Counted from the stretch's first letter, positions 17,790-26,898 are shown. The stretch is 42,595 nt of DNA from Planctomycetaceae bacterium (GCA_002724245.1 PBOG01000031.1:79950-122544), one strand, 5' to 3'. A program made the numbers and translations. Notes: a model not told the origin generated them from the sequence alone.

Positions 17790-19253
17790 ATGCGCGACAA
17801 CCATCCCTTTGACCGTTGGGTTTCCCTGGAGACCCGCCGCCAGTTTTTCGGTAAAACCGCCAAAGGCCTCGGCTCCGCAGCACTCGCGTCATTATTATGC
17901 CGCAGTGGTTCTGGCGCACTGGCGACCCCGGGGCAACGTGGTGGCGCCCTGGGACCGGGCCACTTCCCCGCCCGAGTCAAACGGGTGATCTGGCTTTTTA
18001 TGGCCGGCGCGCCATCCCAACTCGACACCTACGACTACAAACCAACCATGGTCGATCGTTTCGACACCGACCTTCCCGAATCTGTGCGTCGTGGTCAACG
18101 CCTGACCACCATGACTGCGTCACAAGCGCGTTTTCCCATCGCGCCGACCATGTTCCAGTTTCCCCAACACGGTGAGTGTGGCAAACGCATTAGCGAACTG
18201 TTGCCCAAAACAGGTTCCATGGCAGATGACCTGGCATTCGTGCATACGGTCTGGACGGAGGCAATTAACCACGACCCTGCCATTACCTACATTCAGACGG
18301 GGAATCAAATTCCTGGCAAACCCACCCTCGGTGCCTGGCTCAGCTACGGCCTGGGCAGTATGAATGAAAACCTTCCCGAGTTTGTCGTATTGAATTGCGC
18401 TCCACGCGGCCAGGCGCTCTACTCGCGACTCTGGGGTAGCGGCTTTCTCCCATCGCGGCACGCCGGCGTTGCATTCCGCGCCCAAGGCGATCCTGTCCTG
18501 TACTTGTCCAACCCACGTGGCGTGAGCTCGAACGCCCGACGTTTGATGCTCGATCGGTTGCAAACCATGAACCGACGCATCTACGCCGAGCTCAAGAACC
18601 CACAGACTCAGGCCCGCATCGAGCAGTATGAAATGGCCTTTCGAATGCAGGCCTCGGTGCCTGAATTGGTAGAAATCGACGATGAACCACAACACGTCCT
18701 CGATCTCTACGGAAAAGATGTCACAAAACCGGGCACCTTCGCTGCCAATTGCCTGCTGGCCCGCAGAATGGCCGAGCGGGGAGTCCGTTTTATGCAGATC
18801 TTCCACCGCGGCTGGGACCACCACGGCGACTTGCCAAACAATATCCGCCGCCAGACGGGCGAAGTAGACCAACCCAGCTGGGCGCTGGTGCAGGATCTCA
18901 AACAGCGCGGCCTGTTAGACGATACCCTGATTATCTGGGGAGGTGAATTCGGTCGCACGATTTACAGTCAGGGCGTCCTCAAACGAAACAACTACGGACG
19001 CGACCACCATCCCAAATGCTATTCCATGTGGTTTGCTGGAGGTGGAATTAAAGGAGGCGTAACCCATGGACAGACCGATGAGTTCGGCTACAACATTGTC
19101 CAGGATCCAGTTCACGTCCGGGATCTGAATGCCACGATCCTGCACTTGATGGGTATCGACCATCGGCGTTTTACGGTCAAACATCGGGGGCTCGATGAGC
19201 GACTCACGGGTGTCCAGGAGGAAGCACGCGTGGTACGAGAAATTCTCAGTTAA
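17790..19253 (+). CDS. DUF1501 protein, twin-arginine signal, paired with PSD1 gene
   Basis: The protein has 487 residues from ATG 17790 (AGGA upstream). An alternative ATG at 17757 overlaps the PSD1 stop codon and adds 11 residues before the signal. The signal has the twin-arginine pattern [13 protein letters not shown]. Family motifs are [50 protein letters not shown] and [17 protein letters not shown]. His/Asp-rich motifs of this kind agree with the metal-binding sulfatase/phosphatase-like fold. It is the typical partner of the PSD1 gene just upstream, and the more complete of the three DUF1501 proteins here. Substrate unknown. Confidence 0.9.
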   Translation: MRDNHPFDRWVSLETRRQFFGKTAKGLGSAALASLLCRSGSGALATPGQRGGALGPGHFPARVKRVIWLFMAGAPSQLDTYDYKPTMVDRFDTDLPESVRRGQRLTTMTASQARFPIAPTMFQFPQHGECGKRISELLPKTGSMADDLAFVHTVWTEAINHDPAITYIQTGNQIPGKPTLGAWLSYGLGSMNENLPEFVVLNCAPRGQALYSRLWGSGFLPSRHAGVAFRAQGDPVLYLSNPRGVSSNARRLMLDRLQTMNRRIYAELKNPQTQARIEQYEMAFRMQASVPELVEIDDEPQHVLDLYGKDVTKPGTFAANCLLARRMAERGVRFMQIFHRGWDHHGDLPNNIRRQTGEVDQPSWALVQDLKQRGLLDDTLIIWGGEFGRTIYSQGVLKRNNYGRDHHPKCYSMWFAGGGIKGGVTHGQTDEFGYNIVQDPVHVRDLNATILHLMGIDHRRFTVKHRGLDERLTGVQEEARVVREILS

Positions 19254-19329
19254 AGCCGCTTGACCAAAGACCTCTGGAAAACGCGTCATCCCACCGTAGG
19301 CCAAGAAACCTTGCACCGCCGATCGCGTC

Positions 19330-19346
19330 CGCCCGCCTGGCGGGCG
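19330..19346. terminator. CGCCCGCC-T-GGCGGGCG palindrome between convergent genes, possible bidirectional terminator
   Basis: CGCCCGCC (19330-19337) and GGCGGGCG (19339-19346) flank a single T. It lies between the ends of the DUF1501 gene (19253) and the convergent tonB gene (19355), 8 nt from the tonB stop. No T run follows on either strand. The arm sequence matches the element at 13030-13047. Confidence 0.45.
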
Positions 19347-19354
19347 AAATCCGG

Positions 19355-20140
19355 TTAGTTGCTCTCGTCTTCTGCCAACCGAACGCGAAATTCCACCGGG
19401 ATCAGCACCTGCTGACTGGTAGTTTCCTCTCCCTGTCGGGCCGGTCGAAAGACCCACTGGCGAACCGACTCCAGAGCTGCTTTGTCGAGTGCCTGGTGGC
19501 CCGAGGACTTCTTGACCTTGACTTGGGTAAGACGGCCGTTCGTGCCCACCTGTGCTTGCAAAACAACGCGACCTTCCACGCCTTCTGCTTGCAACTTTTC
19601 CGGGTAGAGGATCGGCGTTCGCGTCTTAAGTTCGGCCGGTGTTCGGGCCCCCAGTTCGGCCGCAGTCGCCGTGGGACGAGGTATCTCTTTAACAACCACC
19701 TCGGTTTCAATAGATCTCTTTGTAAACTTTTTCTTTACCTGCTTGGCAGGAACAGGAACCCGATCAACTGGTGCCTCCAATGACTTTTGCGTGCGGGGAA
19801 CATCACGTGGTACCGGGCGCAGGTTTTCGGCCAGCGTTTCGGTTTGGTGAATACGAACGCGATCAGGCAAGTTGCGTGCACGGACCATCGGTTTCAGATC
19901 TGGCTCTGGCAGCTCGGTTTCTACCGGCTCGAATTCAATCGGCTCCATCTCCTCTTCAACCGGTACCACTTCGCGAGGAGCGACAGCAGGAACCACCTGC
20001 ACACTGATAGTGGTTTCTCCGGATTTCAATTCATCCAAAGCGAGGTCAGTGCGCACCGGCGTCTGTACGCGCATCCAACCCAGGGCTGCGTGAAACCCCA
20101 AACTCACACAAACACAAATTGAGAAAAGCAGGTTCTGCAT
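19355..20140 (-). CDS. tonB: TonB-family energy transducer
   Basis: The protein has 261 residues from ATG 20140. A longer frame from 20263 would put 41 polar residues before the membrane anchor. A single N-terminal transmembrane helix is seen (about residues 3-22, LLFSICVCVSLGFHAALG). It is followed by a long Pro/Glu/Val-rich periplasm-spanning region (about 45-165) with many EP and VP pairs. The C-terminal TonB domain (about 178-255) has YPEKLQAEGVEGRVVLQ, VKKSSGHQALDKAAL and VRQWVFRPA. TonB passes proton-motive energy from ExbB-ExbD to outer-membrane receptors for iron chelates, cobalamin or glycans. The gene diverges from exbB-exbD. No TonB-dependent receptor lies in this window, so the cargo cannot be told. 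Confidence 0.9.
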   Translation of the reverse strand: MQNLLFSICVCVSLGFHAALGWMRVQTPVRTDLALDELKSGETTISVQVVPAVAPREVVPVEEEMEPIEFEPVETELPEPDLKPMVRARNLPDRVRIHQTETLAENLRPVPRDVPRTQKSLEAPVDRVPVPAKQVKKKFTKRSIETEVVVKEIPRPTATAAELGARTPAELKTRTPILYPEKLQAEGVEGRVVLQAQVGTNGRLTQVKVKKSSGHQALDKAALESVRQWVFRPARQGEETTSQQVLIPVEFRVRLAEDESN

Positions 20141-20274
20141 CTCAGCTTCACACTCACTTAATTCTGGCAAACGCCCGCCAAACTCCAGGGAACAAAAATC
20201 CTGGCGAGCTGGATCAACACAGCTGAGGGGGGACCTTGACGAGCCACCACCTTTATTGAACACTATTGTGATTG

Positions 20275-20297
20275 AGTCTCATATTCTATATGAGACT
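20275..20297. promoter_or_regulatory. Perfect palindrome, candidate operator of the tonB promoter
   Basis: AGTCTCATAT (20275-20284) and ATATGAGACT (20288-20297) are exact 10-bp inverted repeats around TCT. It overlaps the candidate -10 box of tonB. Position and symmetry fit a dimeric repressor; a Fur- or DtxR-type iron regulator is the natural guess for tonB-exbB, but the sequence does not match the classical Fur box closely. Confidence 0.6.
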
Positions 20298-20312
20298 GGG
20301 ATCCGTTGCCAA
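20283..20312 (-). promoter_or_regulatory. Candidate tonB promoter
   Basis: Read on the minus strand, TTGGCA (20307-20312) and TAGAAT (20283-20288) each match five of six consensus positions with an 18-bp spacer. The predicted transcript would start near 20276, leaving a leader of about 135 nt before the tonB ATG. Confidence 0.45.
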
Positions 20313-20388
20313 CTCCCGTGTTTGAGATTTCTTCGTCTATCGCGTTAACTTAATATCGTGTGACATTTTAGGCTCAAGGTGACTACAT

Positions 20389-21114
20389 ATGTGGGGCCTC
20401 GATATCTGGGAGTTGTTGACACGGGGTGGTATGGTCATGTGGCCATTGCTGATCTGCTCTGTGTTATCGGTGGCAATTACCATTGAAAGACTCTGCTATT
20501 TCACCGTGAAATCGACCCGCTATTCGCGATTTCAGGGCCACCTGGAAAAATTGATGCGGACAAAAGACATCCAAGGGGCGGATTCCTTTGTCTCGTTCCA
20601 TCGCAGCCCGCTGGCACGCGTCGCAAAAACCTATCTATCCCATATGACCCATCCCTCCTCAATCCGCCAGGAGGCAGCCACGCGCGAGGCCTCATTACAG
20701 CTCACACACCTGGAACGTCGTCTGGGTTGGCTCTCCATCATCGGCACACTGGCGCCCATGATTGGCCTGCTAGGCACCGTGATCGGCCTGGTCGAGGCCT
20801 TTCAACAAATCGAACTGGCCGGTGGACAAGTGCAGCCCTCCGACCTGGCCGCAGGGATCTGGAAAGCACTCCTGACTACGGTGTTTGGCCTCATCGTGGC
20901 GTTGCCCACGCTGGCGATTTTCCACCTGTTCGACTCCCGAGTCGGTAGCATGGCACTGCAGATGCAATGGCTGGTTGCCCACCTCAATGAATGGACCAGT
21001 ACTGCCAGCAACGACTCCCCCATTGTCAAGACCAGCGCCGTGCCTGCGGCCAACACGGCTGCTGGACCCGCTCCAACTGCACAGCCTGCTGTGCTAAGCG
21101 TCGAGGAGGGCTAA
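20389..21114 (+). CDS. exbB: ExbB/TolQ/MotA-type proton channel protein
   Basis: The protein has 241 residues with three membrane segments: about residues 14-34 (GMVMWPLLICSVLSVAI), about 113-140 (LSIIGTLAPMIGLLGTVIGLVEAF) and about 158-180 (ALLTTVFGLIVALPTLAIF). The middle motif GTLAPMIGLLGTVIGL is diagnostic of the ExbB/TolQ family. It forms the proton channel with ExbD that powers TonB. The C-terminal 30 residues are Ala/Pro/Ser-rich. RBS-like AAGGTG precedes the ATG. The exbD start lies 4 nt after the stop. Confidence 0.93.
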   Translation: MWGLDIWELLTRGGMVMWPLLICSVLSVAITIERLCYFTVKSTRYSRFQGHLEKLMRTKDIQGADSFVSFHRSPLARVAKTYLSHMTHPSSIRQEAATREASLQLTHLERRLGWLSIIGTLAPMIGLLGTVIGLVEAFQQIELAGGQVQPSDLAAGIWKALLTTVFGLIVALPTLAIFHLFDSRVGSMALQMQWLVAHLNEWTSTASNDSPIVKTSAVPAANTAAGPAPTAQPAVLSVEEG

Positions 21115-21118
21115 CCCC

Positions 21119-21520
21119 ATGGAAATCCCCCGCCGACGTCGTGCTCGCGTCAACATTGAAATGAGTCCTTTGATCGACTGCATTTTTCAGCTGCTGATTT
21201 TCTTCATGCTGAGCTCCACTTTCTTGACGCCTTCGATTCGACTCACACTGCCACAAGCGGGTGGCGCCTCCCGTCCAGAAAGCGACCCGATCATGGTCAC
21301 ACTCGACGCGAAGTCGAATGTTTTCGTCAATAAGGAGCCGACCTCGCTCGACCAGTTAGGCAGCGCATTGAAACCGCTCATCGACGCCTCGGAGAAAAAG
21401 GTCGTCACCATTCGTGGCGATGAAAAAATGCCCTACGAGCTGTTCGTACGGGCACTCGATGCGGCCAAGGGCAGCGGCGCCATTCACGTCAACATCGCCC
21501 ATGAAACGAAGAGCCCTTGA
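21119..21520 (+). CDS. exbD: ExbD/TolR biopolymer transport protein
   Basis: The protein has 133 residues, the usual family size. One N-terminal transmembrane helix (about residues 16-36) has the motif MSPLIDCIFQLLIFFML, in which the membrane aspartate (Asp22) is the conserved proton-carrying residue. The periplasmic domain (about 45-130) has VTIRGDEKMPYELFVRALDAAK, typical of ExbD. GAGGAGGG inside the end of exbB serves as its ribosome-binding site, and the spacing of 4 nt shows an exbB-exbD operon. Confidence 0.93.
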   Translation: MEIPRRRRARVNIEMSPLIDCIFQLLIFFMLSSTFLTPSIRLTLPQAGGASRPESDPIMVTLDAKSNVFVNKEPTSLDQLGSALKPLIDASEKKVVTIRGDEKMPYELFVRALDAAKGSGAIHVNIAHETKSP

Positions 21521-21642
21521 CTCCTGGCGGTAACGTAGCCTGCCTCAGGTGTCAGCCAGGTATCACGTGAAATGACGCCCGCGTCGCCATGACGACTGCT
21601 TCTTGCCTCGCGTCTCTACTTGCACCCTGACAGGAGGCCTGT

Positions 21643-22407
21643 ATGCCACGGCTACAAATCGACTTGCTCGACGACTCGGAATGGCCGGATGCCGGATTCT
21701 CGTTTGAGCTTCCCATCAAACCGGAAAGCACGGCATTGGTGGTCGTGGATGTACAACGGTACGCCACTGACACCACGGGAAATTTGGCGGACACGGTACG
21801 CCACCAGCAACCGGACCTGCAGTCTGGGTTTATAGCGCGTGCTGAACAAATGATTGCCAACATCCAGCGACTGTTGGAACGTTTTCGCACCGACGGGCGA
21901 CGTGTCGTCTACACCCGTCACGGACAACAGAGCCAAGACGGCAGCGACTTGATCTTGCGGCGGCGTGGACGCGAAGAGGCGGCGAAGCAATCGACCGATG
22001 GCGATTCCGGCCATATGCCGATGAAACAAGATGCCGGTTACGCCATTGATTCTCGGGTCGCGCCGCAAGCAGACGAAGTCGTGCTGGACAAGAACACCAG
22101 TAGCGCTTTCCACACCACGCCCATCGATCTCTATCTCCGCAACATGGGTATCGAAACGCTCGTTCTCACCGGCGTGGCTGCCGACCAATGTGTCCTGGCC
22201 ACGGCGATCGACGCCGCCGACCGAGGTTTCCATGTCATCCTGGCTTCTGACGCAGTCGCCAATCTCGACCCGGGCAGTGCCGCTGCGACCCAAATTCTCT
22301 TTGGCCGCGTATGGGGTTATGTCATGACGACAGATGACATCCTCAGCTGGATGACAAGCGGGCAGCCACCTCAGCGCACGCGCCGCCCGGCGACCGGTCG
22401 CGACTGA
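21643..22407 (+). CDS. Isochorismatase-like cysteine hydrolase
   Basis: The protein has 254 residues. The catalytic triad of the family is visible: Asp in ALVVVDVQRY (about residue 36), Lys in VVLDKNTSSAF (about 148) and nucleophile Cys in TGVAADQCVLAT (about 185). Members hydrolyse amides or esters of small molecules (nicotinamide, N-carbamoylsarcosine, ureidoacrylate, isochorismate). The helical stretch at about 60-115 is longer than in the smallest members. AGGAGG lies just upstream of the ATG. It is followed on the same strand by sugar-oxidoreductase-type genes, but the 160-nt gap makes a shared operon uncertain. The substrate cannot be named. Confidence 0.85.
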   Translation: MPRLQIDLLDDSEWPDAGFSFELPIKPESTALVVVDVQRYATDTTGNLADTVRHQQPDLQSGFIARAEQMIANIQRLLERFRTDGRRVVYTRHGQQSQDGSDLILRRRGREEAAKQSTDGDSGHMPMKQDAGYAIDSRVAPQADEVVLDKNTSSAFHTTPIDLYLRNMGIETLVLTGVAADQCVLATAIDAADRGFHVILASDAVANLDPGSAAATQILFGRVWGYVMTTDDILSWMTSGQPPQRTRRPATGRD

Positions 22408-22568
22408 ATGGGCGTTTGCGAACGGTGCCATGCTACTGCCAGATTTGCCCTACAATAGGCAGCCGGTTGAAACCGCAGGGTGGTTGCAAACGCGCAGGTG
22501 CCACACAGTCTGTGCGAAACACTGCTCCACACCTCGCATCCTCTCGCTGGTAACAGGCAGGGCAGCGC

Positions 22569-23774
22569 ATGAAACGGCCTCAGATTGCCGCAGTGGTCAC
22601 CGAATATCGGCGTTACTCCCATGCGCAGCATATCCTCGACCGTTTCCTGGGTGGGTACGGCTTCAACGGCCAGCACCACCAGCCCGCGATGGACCTGGTC
22701 GCGCTCTACACTGACCAGGTTCCCGATTCCGATGTCAGTCGGCAACGGGCCAGAGAATTTCCACAGCTGAAAATCTACCCCACGATTGCCGAGGCTTTGC
22801 AACGCGGCGGCGCCCGGCTCGCGGTGGACGGCGTGGTGCTAATCGGGGAACACGGCAATTATCCGTTCAATGAGAAACGACAACACCTCTATCCGCGTTA
22901 TGAGTTCTTCCAGGAAATCGTCTCGGTCTTTCGTGATAGTGGCCGCAGCGTCCCGGTGTTCAACGACAAACACCTTTCCTGGAACTGGGAATGGGCGTTA
23001 GAGATGGTGCAAACCGCGCGCGACCTGGAGTTCCCCTTGATGGCGGGCTCTTCGGTCCCGGTCAATCGCCGGATTCCCGCGATCGACATGCCCTGGGAAG
23101 CACCATTGGAAGAGGTTGTCTGCCTGGCGGCGGGCGGCGACATGGACGGCTATGGGATTCATGCGTTGGAAGGAATCCAGGCACTCGTCGAGCGACGACG
23201 CGGTGGTGAAACGGGTGTCGCAGAAATGCATGCTTTCACAGACGACGCCGTCTGGGACGCGATCGAAGCCGGGTCCTGGGAGGCCGGCGGCTGTGACTCC
23301 GCTCTGCTGACAGCATGTCTCTGCCGAAGCCAGGCGATGACCCCGTACCGCGAGGGTTTCAATCACCTGCTGCCCCCTGTCACCGCCATGCCGCCGCTCG
23401 TGAAGCCACCCAATCGCCCTATCTGTGCACGCTACCGTCATCGTGACGGTGTGCGCGTGACCATGATTTTCCTGGAAGGGGTAGTCCATGACTTTACCTT
23501 TGCCGCCCGCATCCGCGGTCAGCGTGACCCGCTCTCACTGAAATTCCATCTGCCGCCACGCGAAGTCTGCAACTTTTTCAGCCCACTGAATTTCCATATT
23601 GAGCAATTCCTGTTGACCGGCATACCACCCTTCCCCATTGAACGTAACCTGTTAACCACGGGCCTCACCGCTGCGGGCGTCGAGTCGATCTGGCAAGATC
23701 AACAACCTCTGGCGACCCCACATCTGGACATTCGCTATCAGGGCCCACGTGAATCAACATTCTGGCGGACTTGA
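22569..23774 (+). CDS. Unknown protein with a probable Rossmann-like N-terminal half
   Basis: The protein has 401 residues without a signal peptide or membrane helix. The N-terminus (RPQIAAVVTEYRRYSHAQHILDRFL) and alternation of strands and helices to about residue 150 (LVALYTD, AVDGVVLIGEHGNYPFNE, VPVFNDKHLSW) look like an oxidoreductase Rossmann fold without the usual GxGxxG. The C-terminal half is mixed alpha/beta, with HAFTDDAVWDAIEAGSW and GVRVTMIFLEGVVHDFTFA. It stands before a Gfo/Idh/MocA gene, and both are probably in one unit. It resembles proteins often found in planctomycetes beside such genes; I do not recognise a characterised function. It could act on a sugar-derived compound. 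Confidence 0.7.
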   Translation: MKRPQIAAVVTEYRRYSHAQHILDRFLGGYGFNGQHHQPAMDLVALYTDQVPDSDVSRQRAREFPQLKIYPTIAEALQRGGARLAVDGVVLIGEHGNYPFNEKRQHLYPRYEFFQEIVSVFRDSGRSVPVFNDKHLSWNWEWALEMVQTARDLEFPLMAGSSVPVNRRIPAIDMPWEAPLEEVVCLAAGGDMDGYGIHALEGIQALVERRRGGETGVAEMHAFTDDAVWDAIEAGSWEAGGCDSALLTACLCRSQAMTPYREGFNHLLPPVTAMPPLVKPPNRPICARYRHRDGVRVTMIFLEGVVHDFTFAARIRGQRDPLSLKFHLPPREVCNFFSPLNFHIEQFLLTGIPPFPIERNLLTTGLTAAGVESIWQDQQPLATPHLDIRYQGPRESTFWRT

Positions 23775-23908
23775 GGCACGCACCCCAGTGCGCAAATCAA
23801 CCTCCACGCAATCACTGGCAGGCCTCCATTTTCAGGCTAGACTATCTGGCTCTCCACAACACAATCACCTCGCAACACATTCACCTCAGGCCCTGTCGGA
23901 ACGACACC

Positions 23909-25216
23909 ATGCCGCAATCCCCCATCCAACGCCGCACTTTCCTGAGACGGGCTTCGTCAACCTGTGTACTGGGCCCCGGGCTAGGCGTCTGGCAGTCGGT
24001 ATCTCCGGCTGCTGACAAACCTCGCGCCCGGAGCGAACGGCTCGGTGTCGGCGCCATTGGCCTGCGTTACCAGGGGTCGGTGATTACCCACAAAGCCCAA
24101 ATGTATGGCGATGTGGTAGCACTTTGTGACGTCGATCGTCACGTCCGCGAGCAGGGCCGCGCCAGCTTCGGCAGCACGCCCCGCATTTTCGAGGACTACC
24201 GCGAGCTTCTCGAACGTCCCGATGTCGACGTCGTCTTGATTGGCACACCGGATCACTGGCACACAAAAATGGTGCTCGATGCCTGCCGCGCTGGCAAGGA
24301 CGTCTATTGTGAGAAACCACTCACCTTGACGATCGACGAAGGTAAACTCCTCCGCGATGTGGTCCGCCAGACCGGTCGTGTTGTCCAGGTCGGCTCCTGG
24401 CAGCGTAGTGACCATCGATTTCGCCTGGCTGTTGAGATGGTCCGCCAGGGAAGACTTGGGAAGCTGGAAAGGGTTGACGTGGTTCTCGGAAAAAACAAAC
24501 AGGGTGGCCCCTTCCCGTCGCGCCCGGTTCCCGGACACTTCAACTGGGACATGTGGCAAGGCCAAACTCCTAAGGTCCCCTATATCCCCGAACGCAGTCA
24601 TTTCACCTTCCGCTGGTGGTACGAATACTCGGGTGGCCAGATGACCGACTGGGGAGCCCATCACCTGGACATCGCGCAGTGGGGGATTGGCAGCCACCCG
24701 ACCCGTATCGAAACCACAGCCCGTTACCCGAATGCGTCCGACAGTTACAACGTGGCGATCGATTTTTCCGCACGTTACCACTACGCCGATGGCGTCGTCA
24801 TGACCGTCAGCGACGAGGGACGCAATGGCGTGATGTTCACGGGCAGCGAAGGACGGATCTTTGTCAATCGCGGCACCCTTTCTGGCGCACCGGTGGAAGC
24901 CCTCAGCCAGAACCCCTTTTCCCGCGACACCTTCTCACTGTACGATTTCGACAACCGCACGCGGCCCAAACGCGTTGGCAAGCTGGATGCCATCATCAAC
25001 CACATGGGCAATTTCTTTGACTGTGTTGCCGCCCGCAAGACCCCCATTTCCGACGTGGAAAGCCAGCACCGCAGTGTCACAACTTGCCACCTGGGAAATA
25101 TTTCGATGCAGCTCGGACGGCCACTTGACTGGAATCCCGCAACAGAGACGTTTAGCGACGCCGACGCCAACCAACTCCGCAGTCGCCCGCAACGTCACGG
25201 ATACGAAGTCGCCTGA
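23909..25216 (+). CDS. Gfo/Idh/MocA-family oxidoreductase with twin-arginine signal
   Basis: The protein has 435 residues from ATG 23909. A longer frame from 23771 overlaps the previous gene and lacks support. The N-terminus carries a twin-arginine pattern (IQRRTFLRRASS), so it is probably exported folded. The NAD(P)-binding part (about residues 44-165) has VGAIGLRYQG, with the GxG loop altered, then VVALCDVDRH. CEKPLTLTIDEGK, with the catalytic-type EKP lysine, is near 140. The C-terminal beta-sheet domain has WWYEYSGGQMTDWGAHHLDIAQWG, typical of the family. Members oxidise or rearrange sugars and sugar derivatives. It precedes a TIM-barrel isomerase-like gene by 34 nt. Planctomycetes have many exported members; the substrate is unknown. 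Confidence 0.9.
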   Translation: MPQSPIQRRTFLRRASSTCVLGPGLGVWQSVSPAADKPRARSERLGVGAIGLRYQGSVITHKAQMYGDVVALCDVDRHVREQGRASFGSTPRIFEDYRELLERPDVDVVLIGTPDHWHTKMVLDACRAGKDVYCEKPLTLTIDEGKLLRDVVRQTGRVVQVGSWQRSDHRFRLAVEMVRQGRLGKLERVDVVLGKNKQGGPFPSRPVPGHFNWDMWQGQTPKVPYIPERSHFTFRWWYEYSGGQMTDWGAHHLDIAQWGIGSHPTRIETTARYPNASDSYNVAIDFSARYHYADGVVMTVSDEGRNGVMFTGSEGRIFVNRGTLSGAPVEALSQNPFSRDTFSLYDFDNRTRPKRVGKLDAIINHMGNFFDCVAARKTPISDVESQHRSVTTCHLGNISMQLGRPLDWNPATETFSDADANQLRSRPQRHGYEVA

Positions 25217-25250
25217 ACACGTCCCCTGCTCTTCATCAAGGGAGAACCTG

Positions 25251-26192
25251 ATGCCAAATCCCACTTCGATCGCAGCTGACCGTCGCCATTTTCTCGCAGG
25301 CGCTGCCGCACTTGGAGCCGCCCGTGCGTTTGTGCCCCGCGCCTCAGGTGCCGCAGATTCCGAGTTTCAACTCAAGTACATCCTCGGTTCCTGCATGTAC
25401 GGTTACACCGCGGTGACAGAAATTATGCCCCAGGTCCAGAAGATCGGCGCGCGTGCGATTGACATCTGGCCCAAAGTTCATGGCAACCAGCGGGAACAGC
25501 TGGCAGAGATGGGTGAAGAGAAGTTCTCTCAGCTCCTCAAGCAACACCAGATCACACTAGGCTGTATCACCCAGTACAAACTTGGCCCTTTCGGCCTCCG
25601 CAAGGAAATGCGTCTCGCTCAGCGATTGGGATGCACGACCATGGTTACCGGTGGCGCCGGACCACGCGGGCTGAAGGGCAGCGAACTCAAATCGGCCGTG
25701 GCAGGATTCATCGAGAAAATGAAACCTCACCTGGCCGTAGCAGAAGAGAACGGGGTGACCATCGCTATCGAAAATCATGGCAACAATCTGATCGAATCCC
25801 CTGACTCATTGAAATGGCTGGCCGAGTTACGGCCTTCCCGGCATCTGGCCATCGCACTGGCCCCTTACCATCTACCTCAGGATGAAAAACTACTCAGCAA
25901 TCTGATCCGTGCCCTGCCAGGCAGCATCGCCATGTTCTACGCGTGGCAACACGGCATGGGCTGCCACAAGAAACTCCCCAAGGAACAGGAACTCCTGCAG
26001 TTACCCGGACGGGGAAAGCTTGACTTTGCGCCGTTACTCGCGGCGCTGCGCGACATCCGTTACCAGGGATGGACCGAAATTTTCATGCACCCGGTCCCTC
26101 GCGGGATCCCCATTCTGGAGAGCACCAGGGCGGTCACAGCCGAGATCAACCGTTCCCGCACGTACGTCGAAGAACAACTCGCCAAGCGATAG
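25251..26192 (+). CDS. Xylose isomerase-like TIM-barrel protein with twin-arginine signal
   Basis: The protein has 313 residues from ATG 25251, with AAGGGAG upstream. A longer frame from 24861 lies inside the previous gene. The signal has RRHFLAGAAALGAA. The mature part has alternating strands and helices of an AP endonuclease 2/xylose isomerase-type barrel, for example IGARAIDIWPKVHG, RLGCTTMVTGGAG, ENGVTIAIENHGNN with a likely metal-binding Glu, and QGWTEIFMHPVPRG. The glutamate and histidine positions fit a divalent-metal site. It would isomerise or epimerise a sugar or hydrolyse a related compound. It probably acts with the oxidoreductase 34 nt upstream. Confidence 0.83.
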   Translation: MPNPTSIAADRRHFLAGAAALGAARAFVPRASGAADSEFQLKYILGSCMYGYTAVTEIMPQVQKIGARAIDIWPKVHGNQREQLAEMGEEKFSQLLKQHQITLGCITQYKLGPFGLRKEMRLAQRLGCTTMVTGGAGPRGLKGSELKSAVAGFIEKMKPHLAVAEENGVTIAIENHGNNLIESPDSLKWLAELRPSRHLAIALAPYHLPQDEKLLSNLIRALPGSIAMFYAWQHGMGCHKKLPKEQELLQLPGRGKLDFAPLLAALRDIRYQGWTEIFMHPVPRGIPILESTRAVTAEINRSRTYVEEQLAKR

Positions 26193-26294
26193 AACCAGCC
26201 ACCTGGCAAGCACGCGTCTTCGTCGTTACCACGCGACTGCAGTCCGCCTGCGGCATCGACAATACCGCAACAATTGAATCTAATAAACCCAGAC

Positions 26295-26320
26295 TGCGGG
26301 CTGTTGCCGAACAGCCCGCA
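26295..26320. terminator. Strong 11-bp hairpin after the TIM-barrel gene
   Basis: TGCGGGCTGTT (26295-26305) and AACAGCCCGCA (26310-26320) are perfect 11-bp arms with the 4-nt loop GCCG. It lies 102 nt after the stop at 26192 and 100 nt before the next gene. No T run follows on the plus strand. On stem strength it is the best terminator candidate in the window. Confidence 0.6.
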
Positions 26321-26419
26321 ACACACTAGCTGCCTCTCCTCACGTCCACTGGCTCCCAGCTGTTCGATGCCGTGCTTTCGCACTGAACAGGCATCCTTTT
26401 CTTACGAGAAAACCCTCTC

Positions 26420-26761
26420 ATGAAAACACAAGTCACCAATATTTCCGTCCTGCAAACCAGCAAAGTCCTGGCGTTGGTCTCACCGATATTTGGACTGTTT
26501 CACTCGGGGATCGGAGTGATTTTCATCATTATCGCTCTCCTGGGTATCGCCAATGAGGAGCCCGAAGCCGGGTTCATGCTGATTCCTGGCGGAATCCTGT
26601 TTTTGATGCCGTTGCTGATGTTTTTCATGACATTCATTTTTACTGCCCTCGGTAGCCTGCTTTACAACTGGGTAGCTGGCAAGGCAGGCGGCATTGAATT
26701 CGAAGCCACCGTGATCCAGCCGGAGACGCTGGGCGCCCCAGTAGCCGACAGCCTCCCTTAA
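26420..26761 (+). CDS. Small inner-membrane protein with two transmembrane helices
   Basis: The protein has 113 residues. Two hydrophobic segments are seen at about 17-42 (LALVSPIFGLFHSGIGVIFIII) and 52-80 (FMLIPGGILFLMPLLMFFMTFIF). The C-terminus 'LLYNWVAGKAGGIEFE' resembles the end of DUF3566-type small membrane proteins; that link is weak. AT-rich sequence just upstream includes an inverted repeat TTTTCT-TACG-AGAAAA (26397-26412), which may be regulatory. Function unknown. Confidence 0.7.
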   Translation: MKTQVTNISVLQTSKVLALVSPIFGLFHSGIGVIFIIIALLGIANEEPEAGFMLIPGGILFLMPLLMFFMTFIFTALGSLLYNWVAGKAGGIEFEATVIQPETLGAPVADSLP

Positions 26762-26898
26762 ATACCCGCTGCCGTGGTGGGCAGGTAGGGCTGCCAACTT
26801 GCTGCTGTCGATTCACAGCTCTCCGATGAAACTCGACAGTCCCTGGAGGCCTGACGTTCGTGTCATGGTCAATTCCAGAACTCGCTTAGCTGACACGG

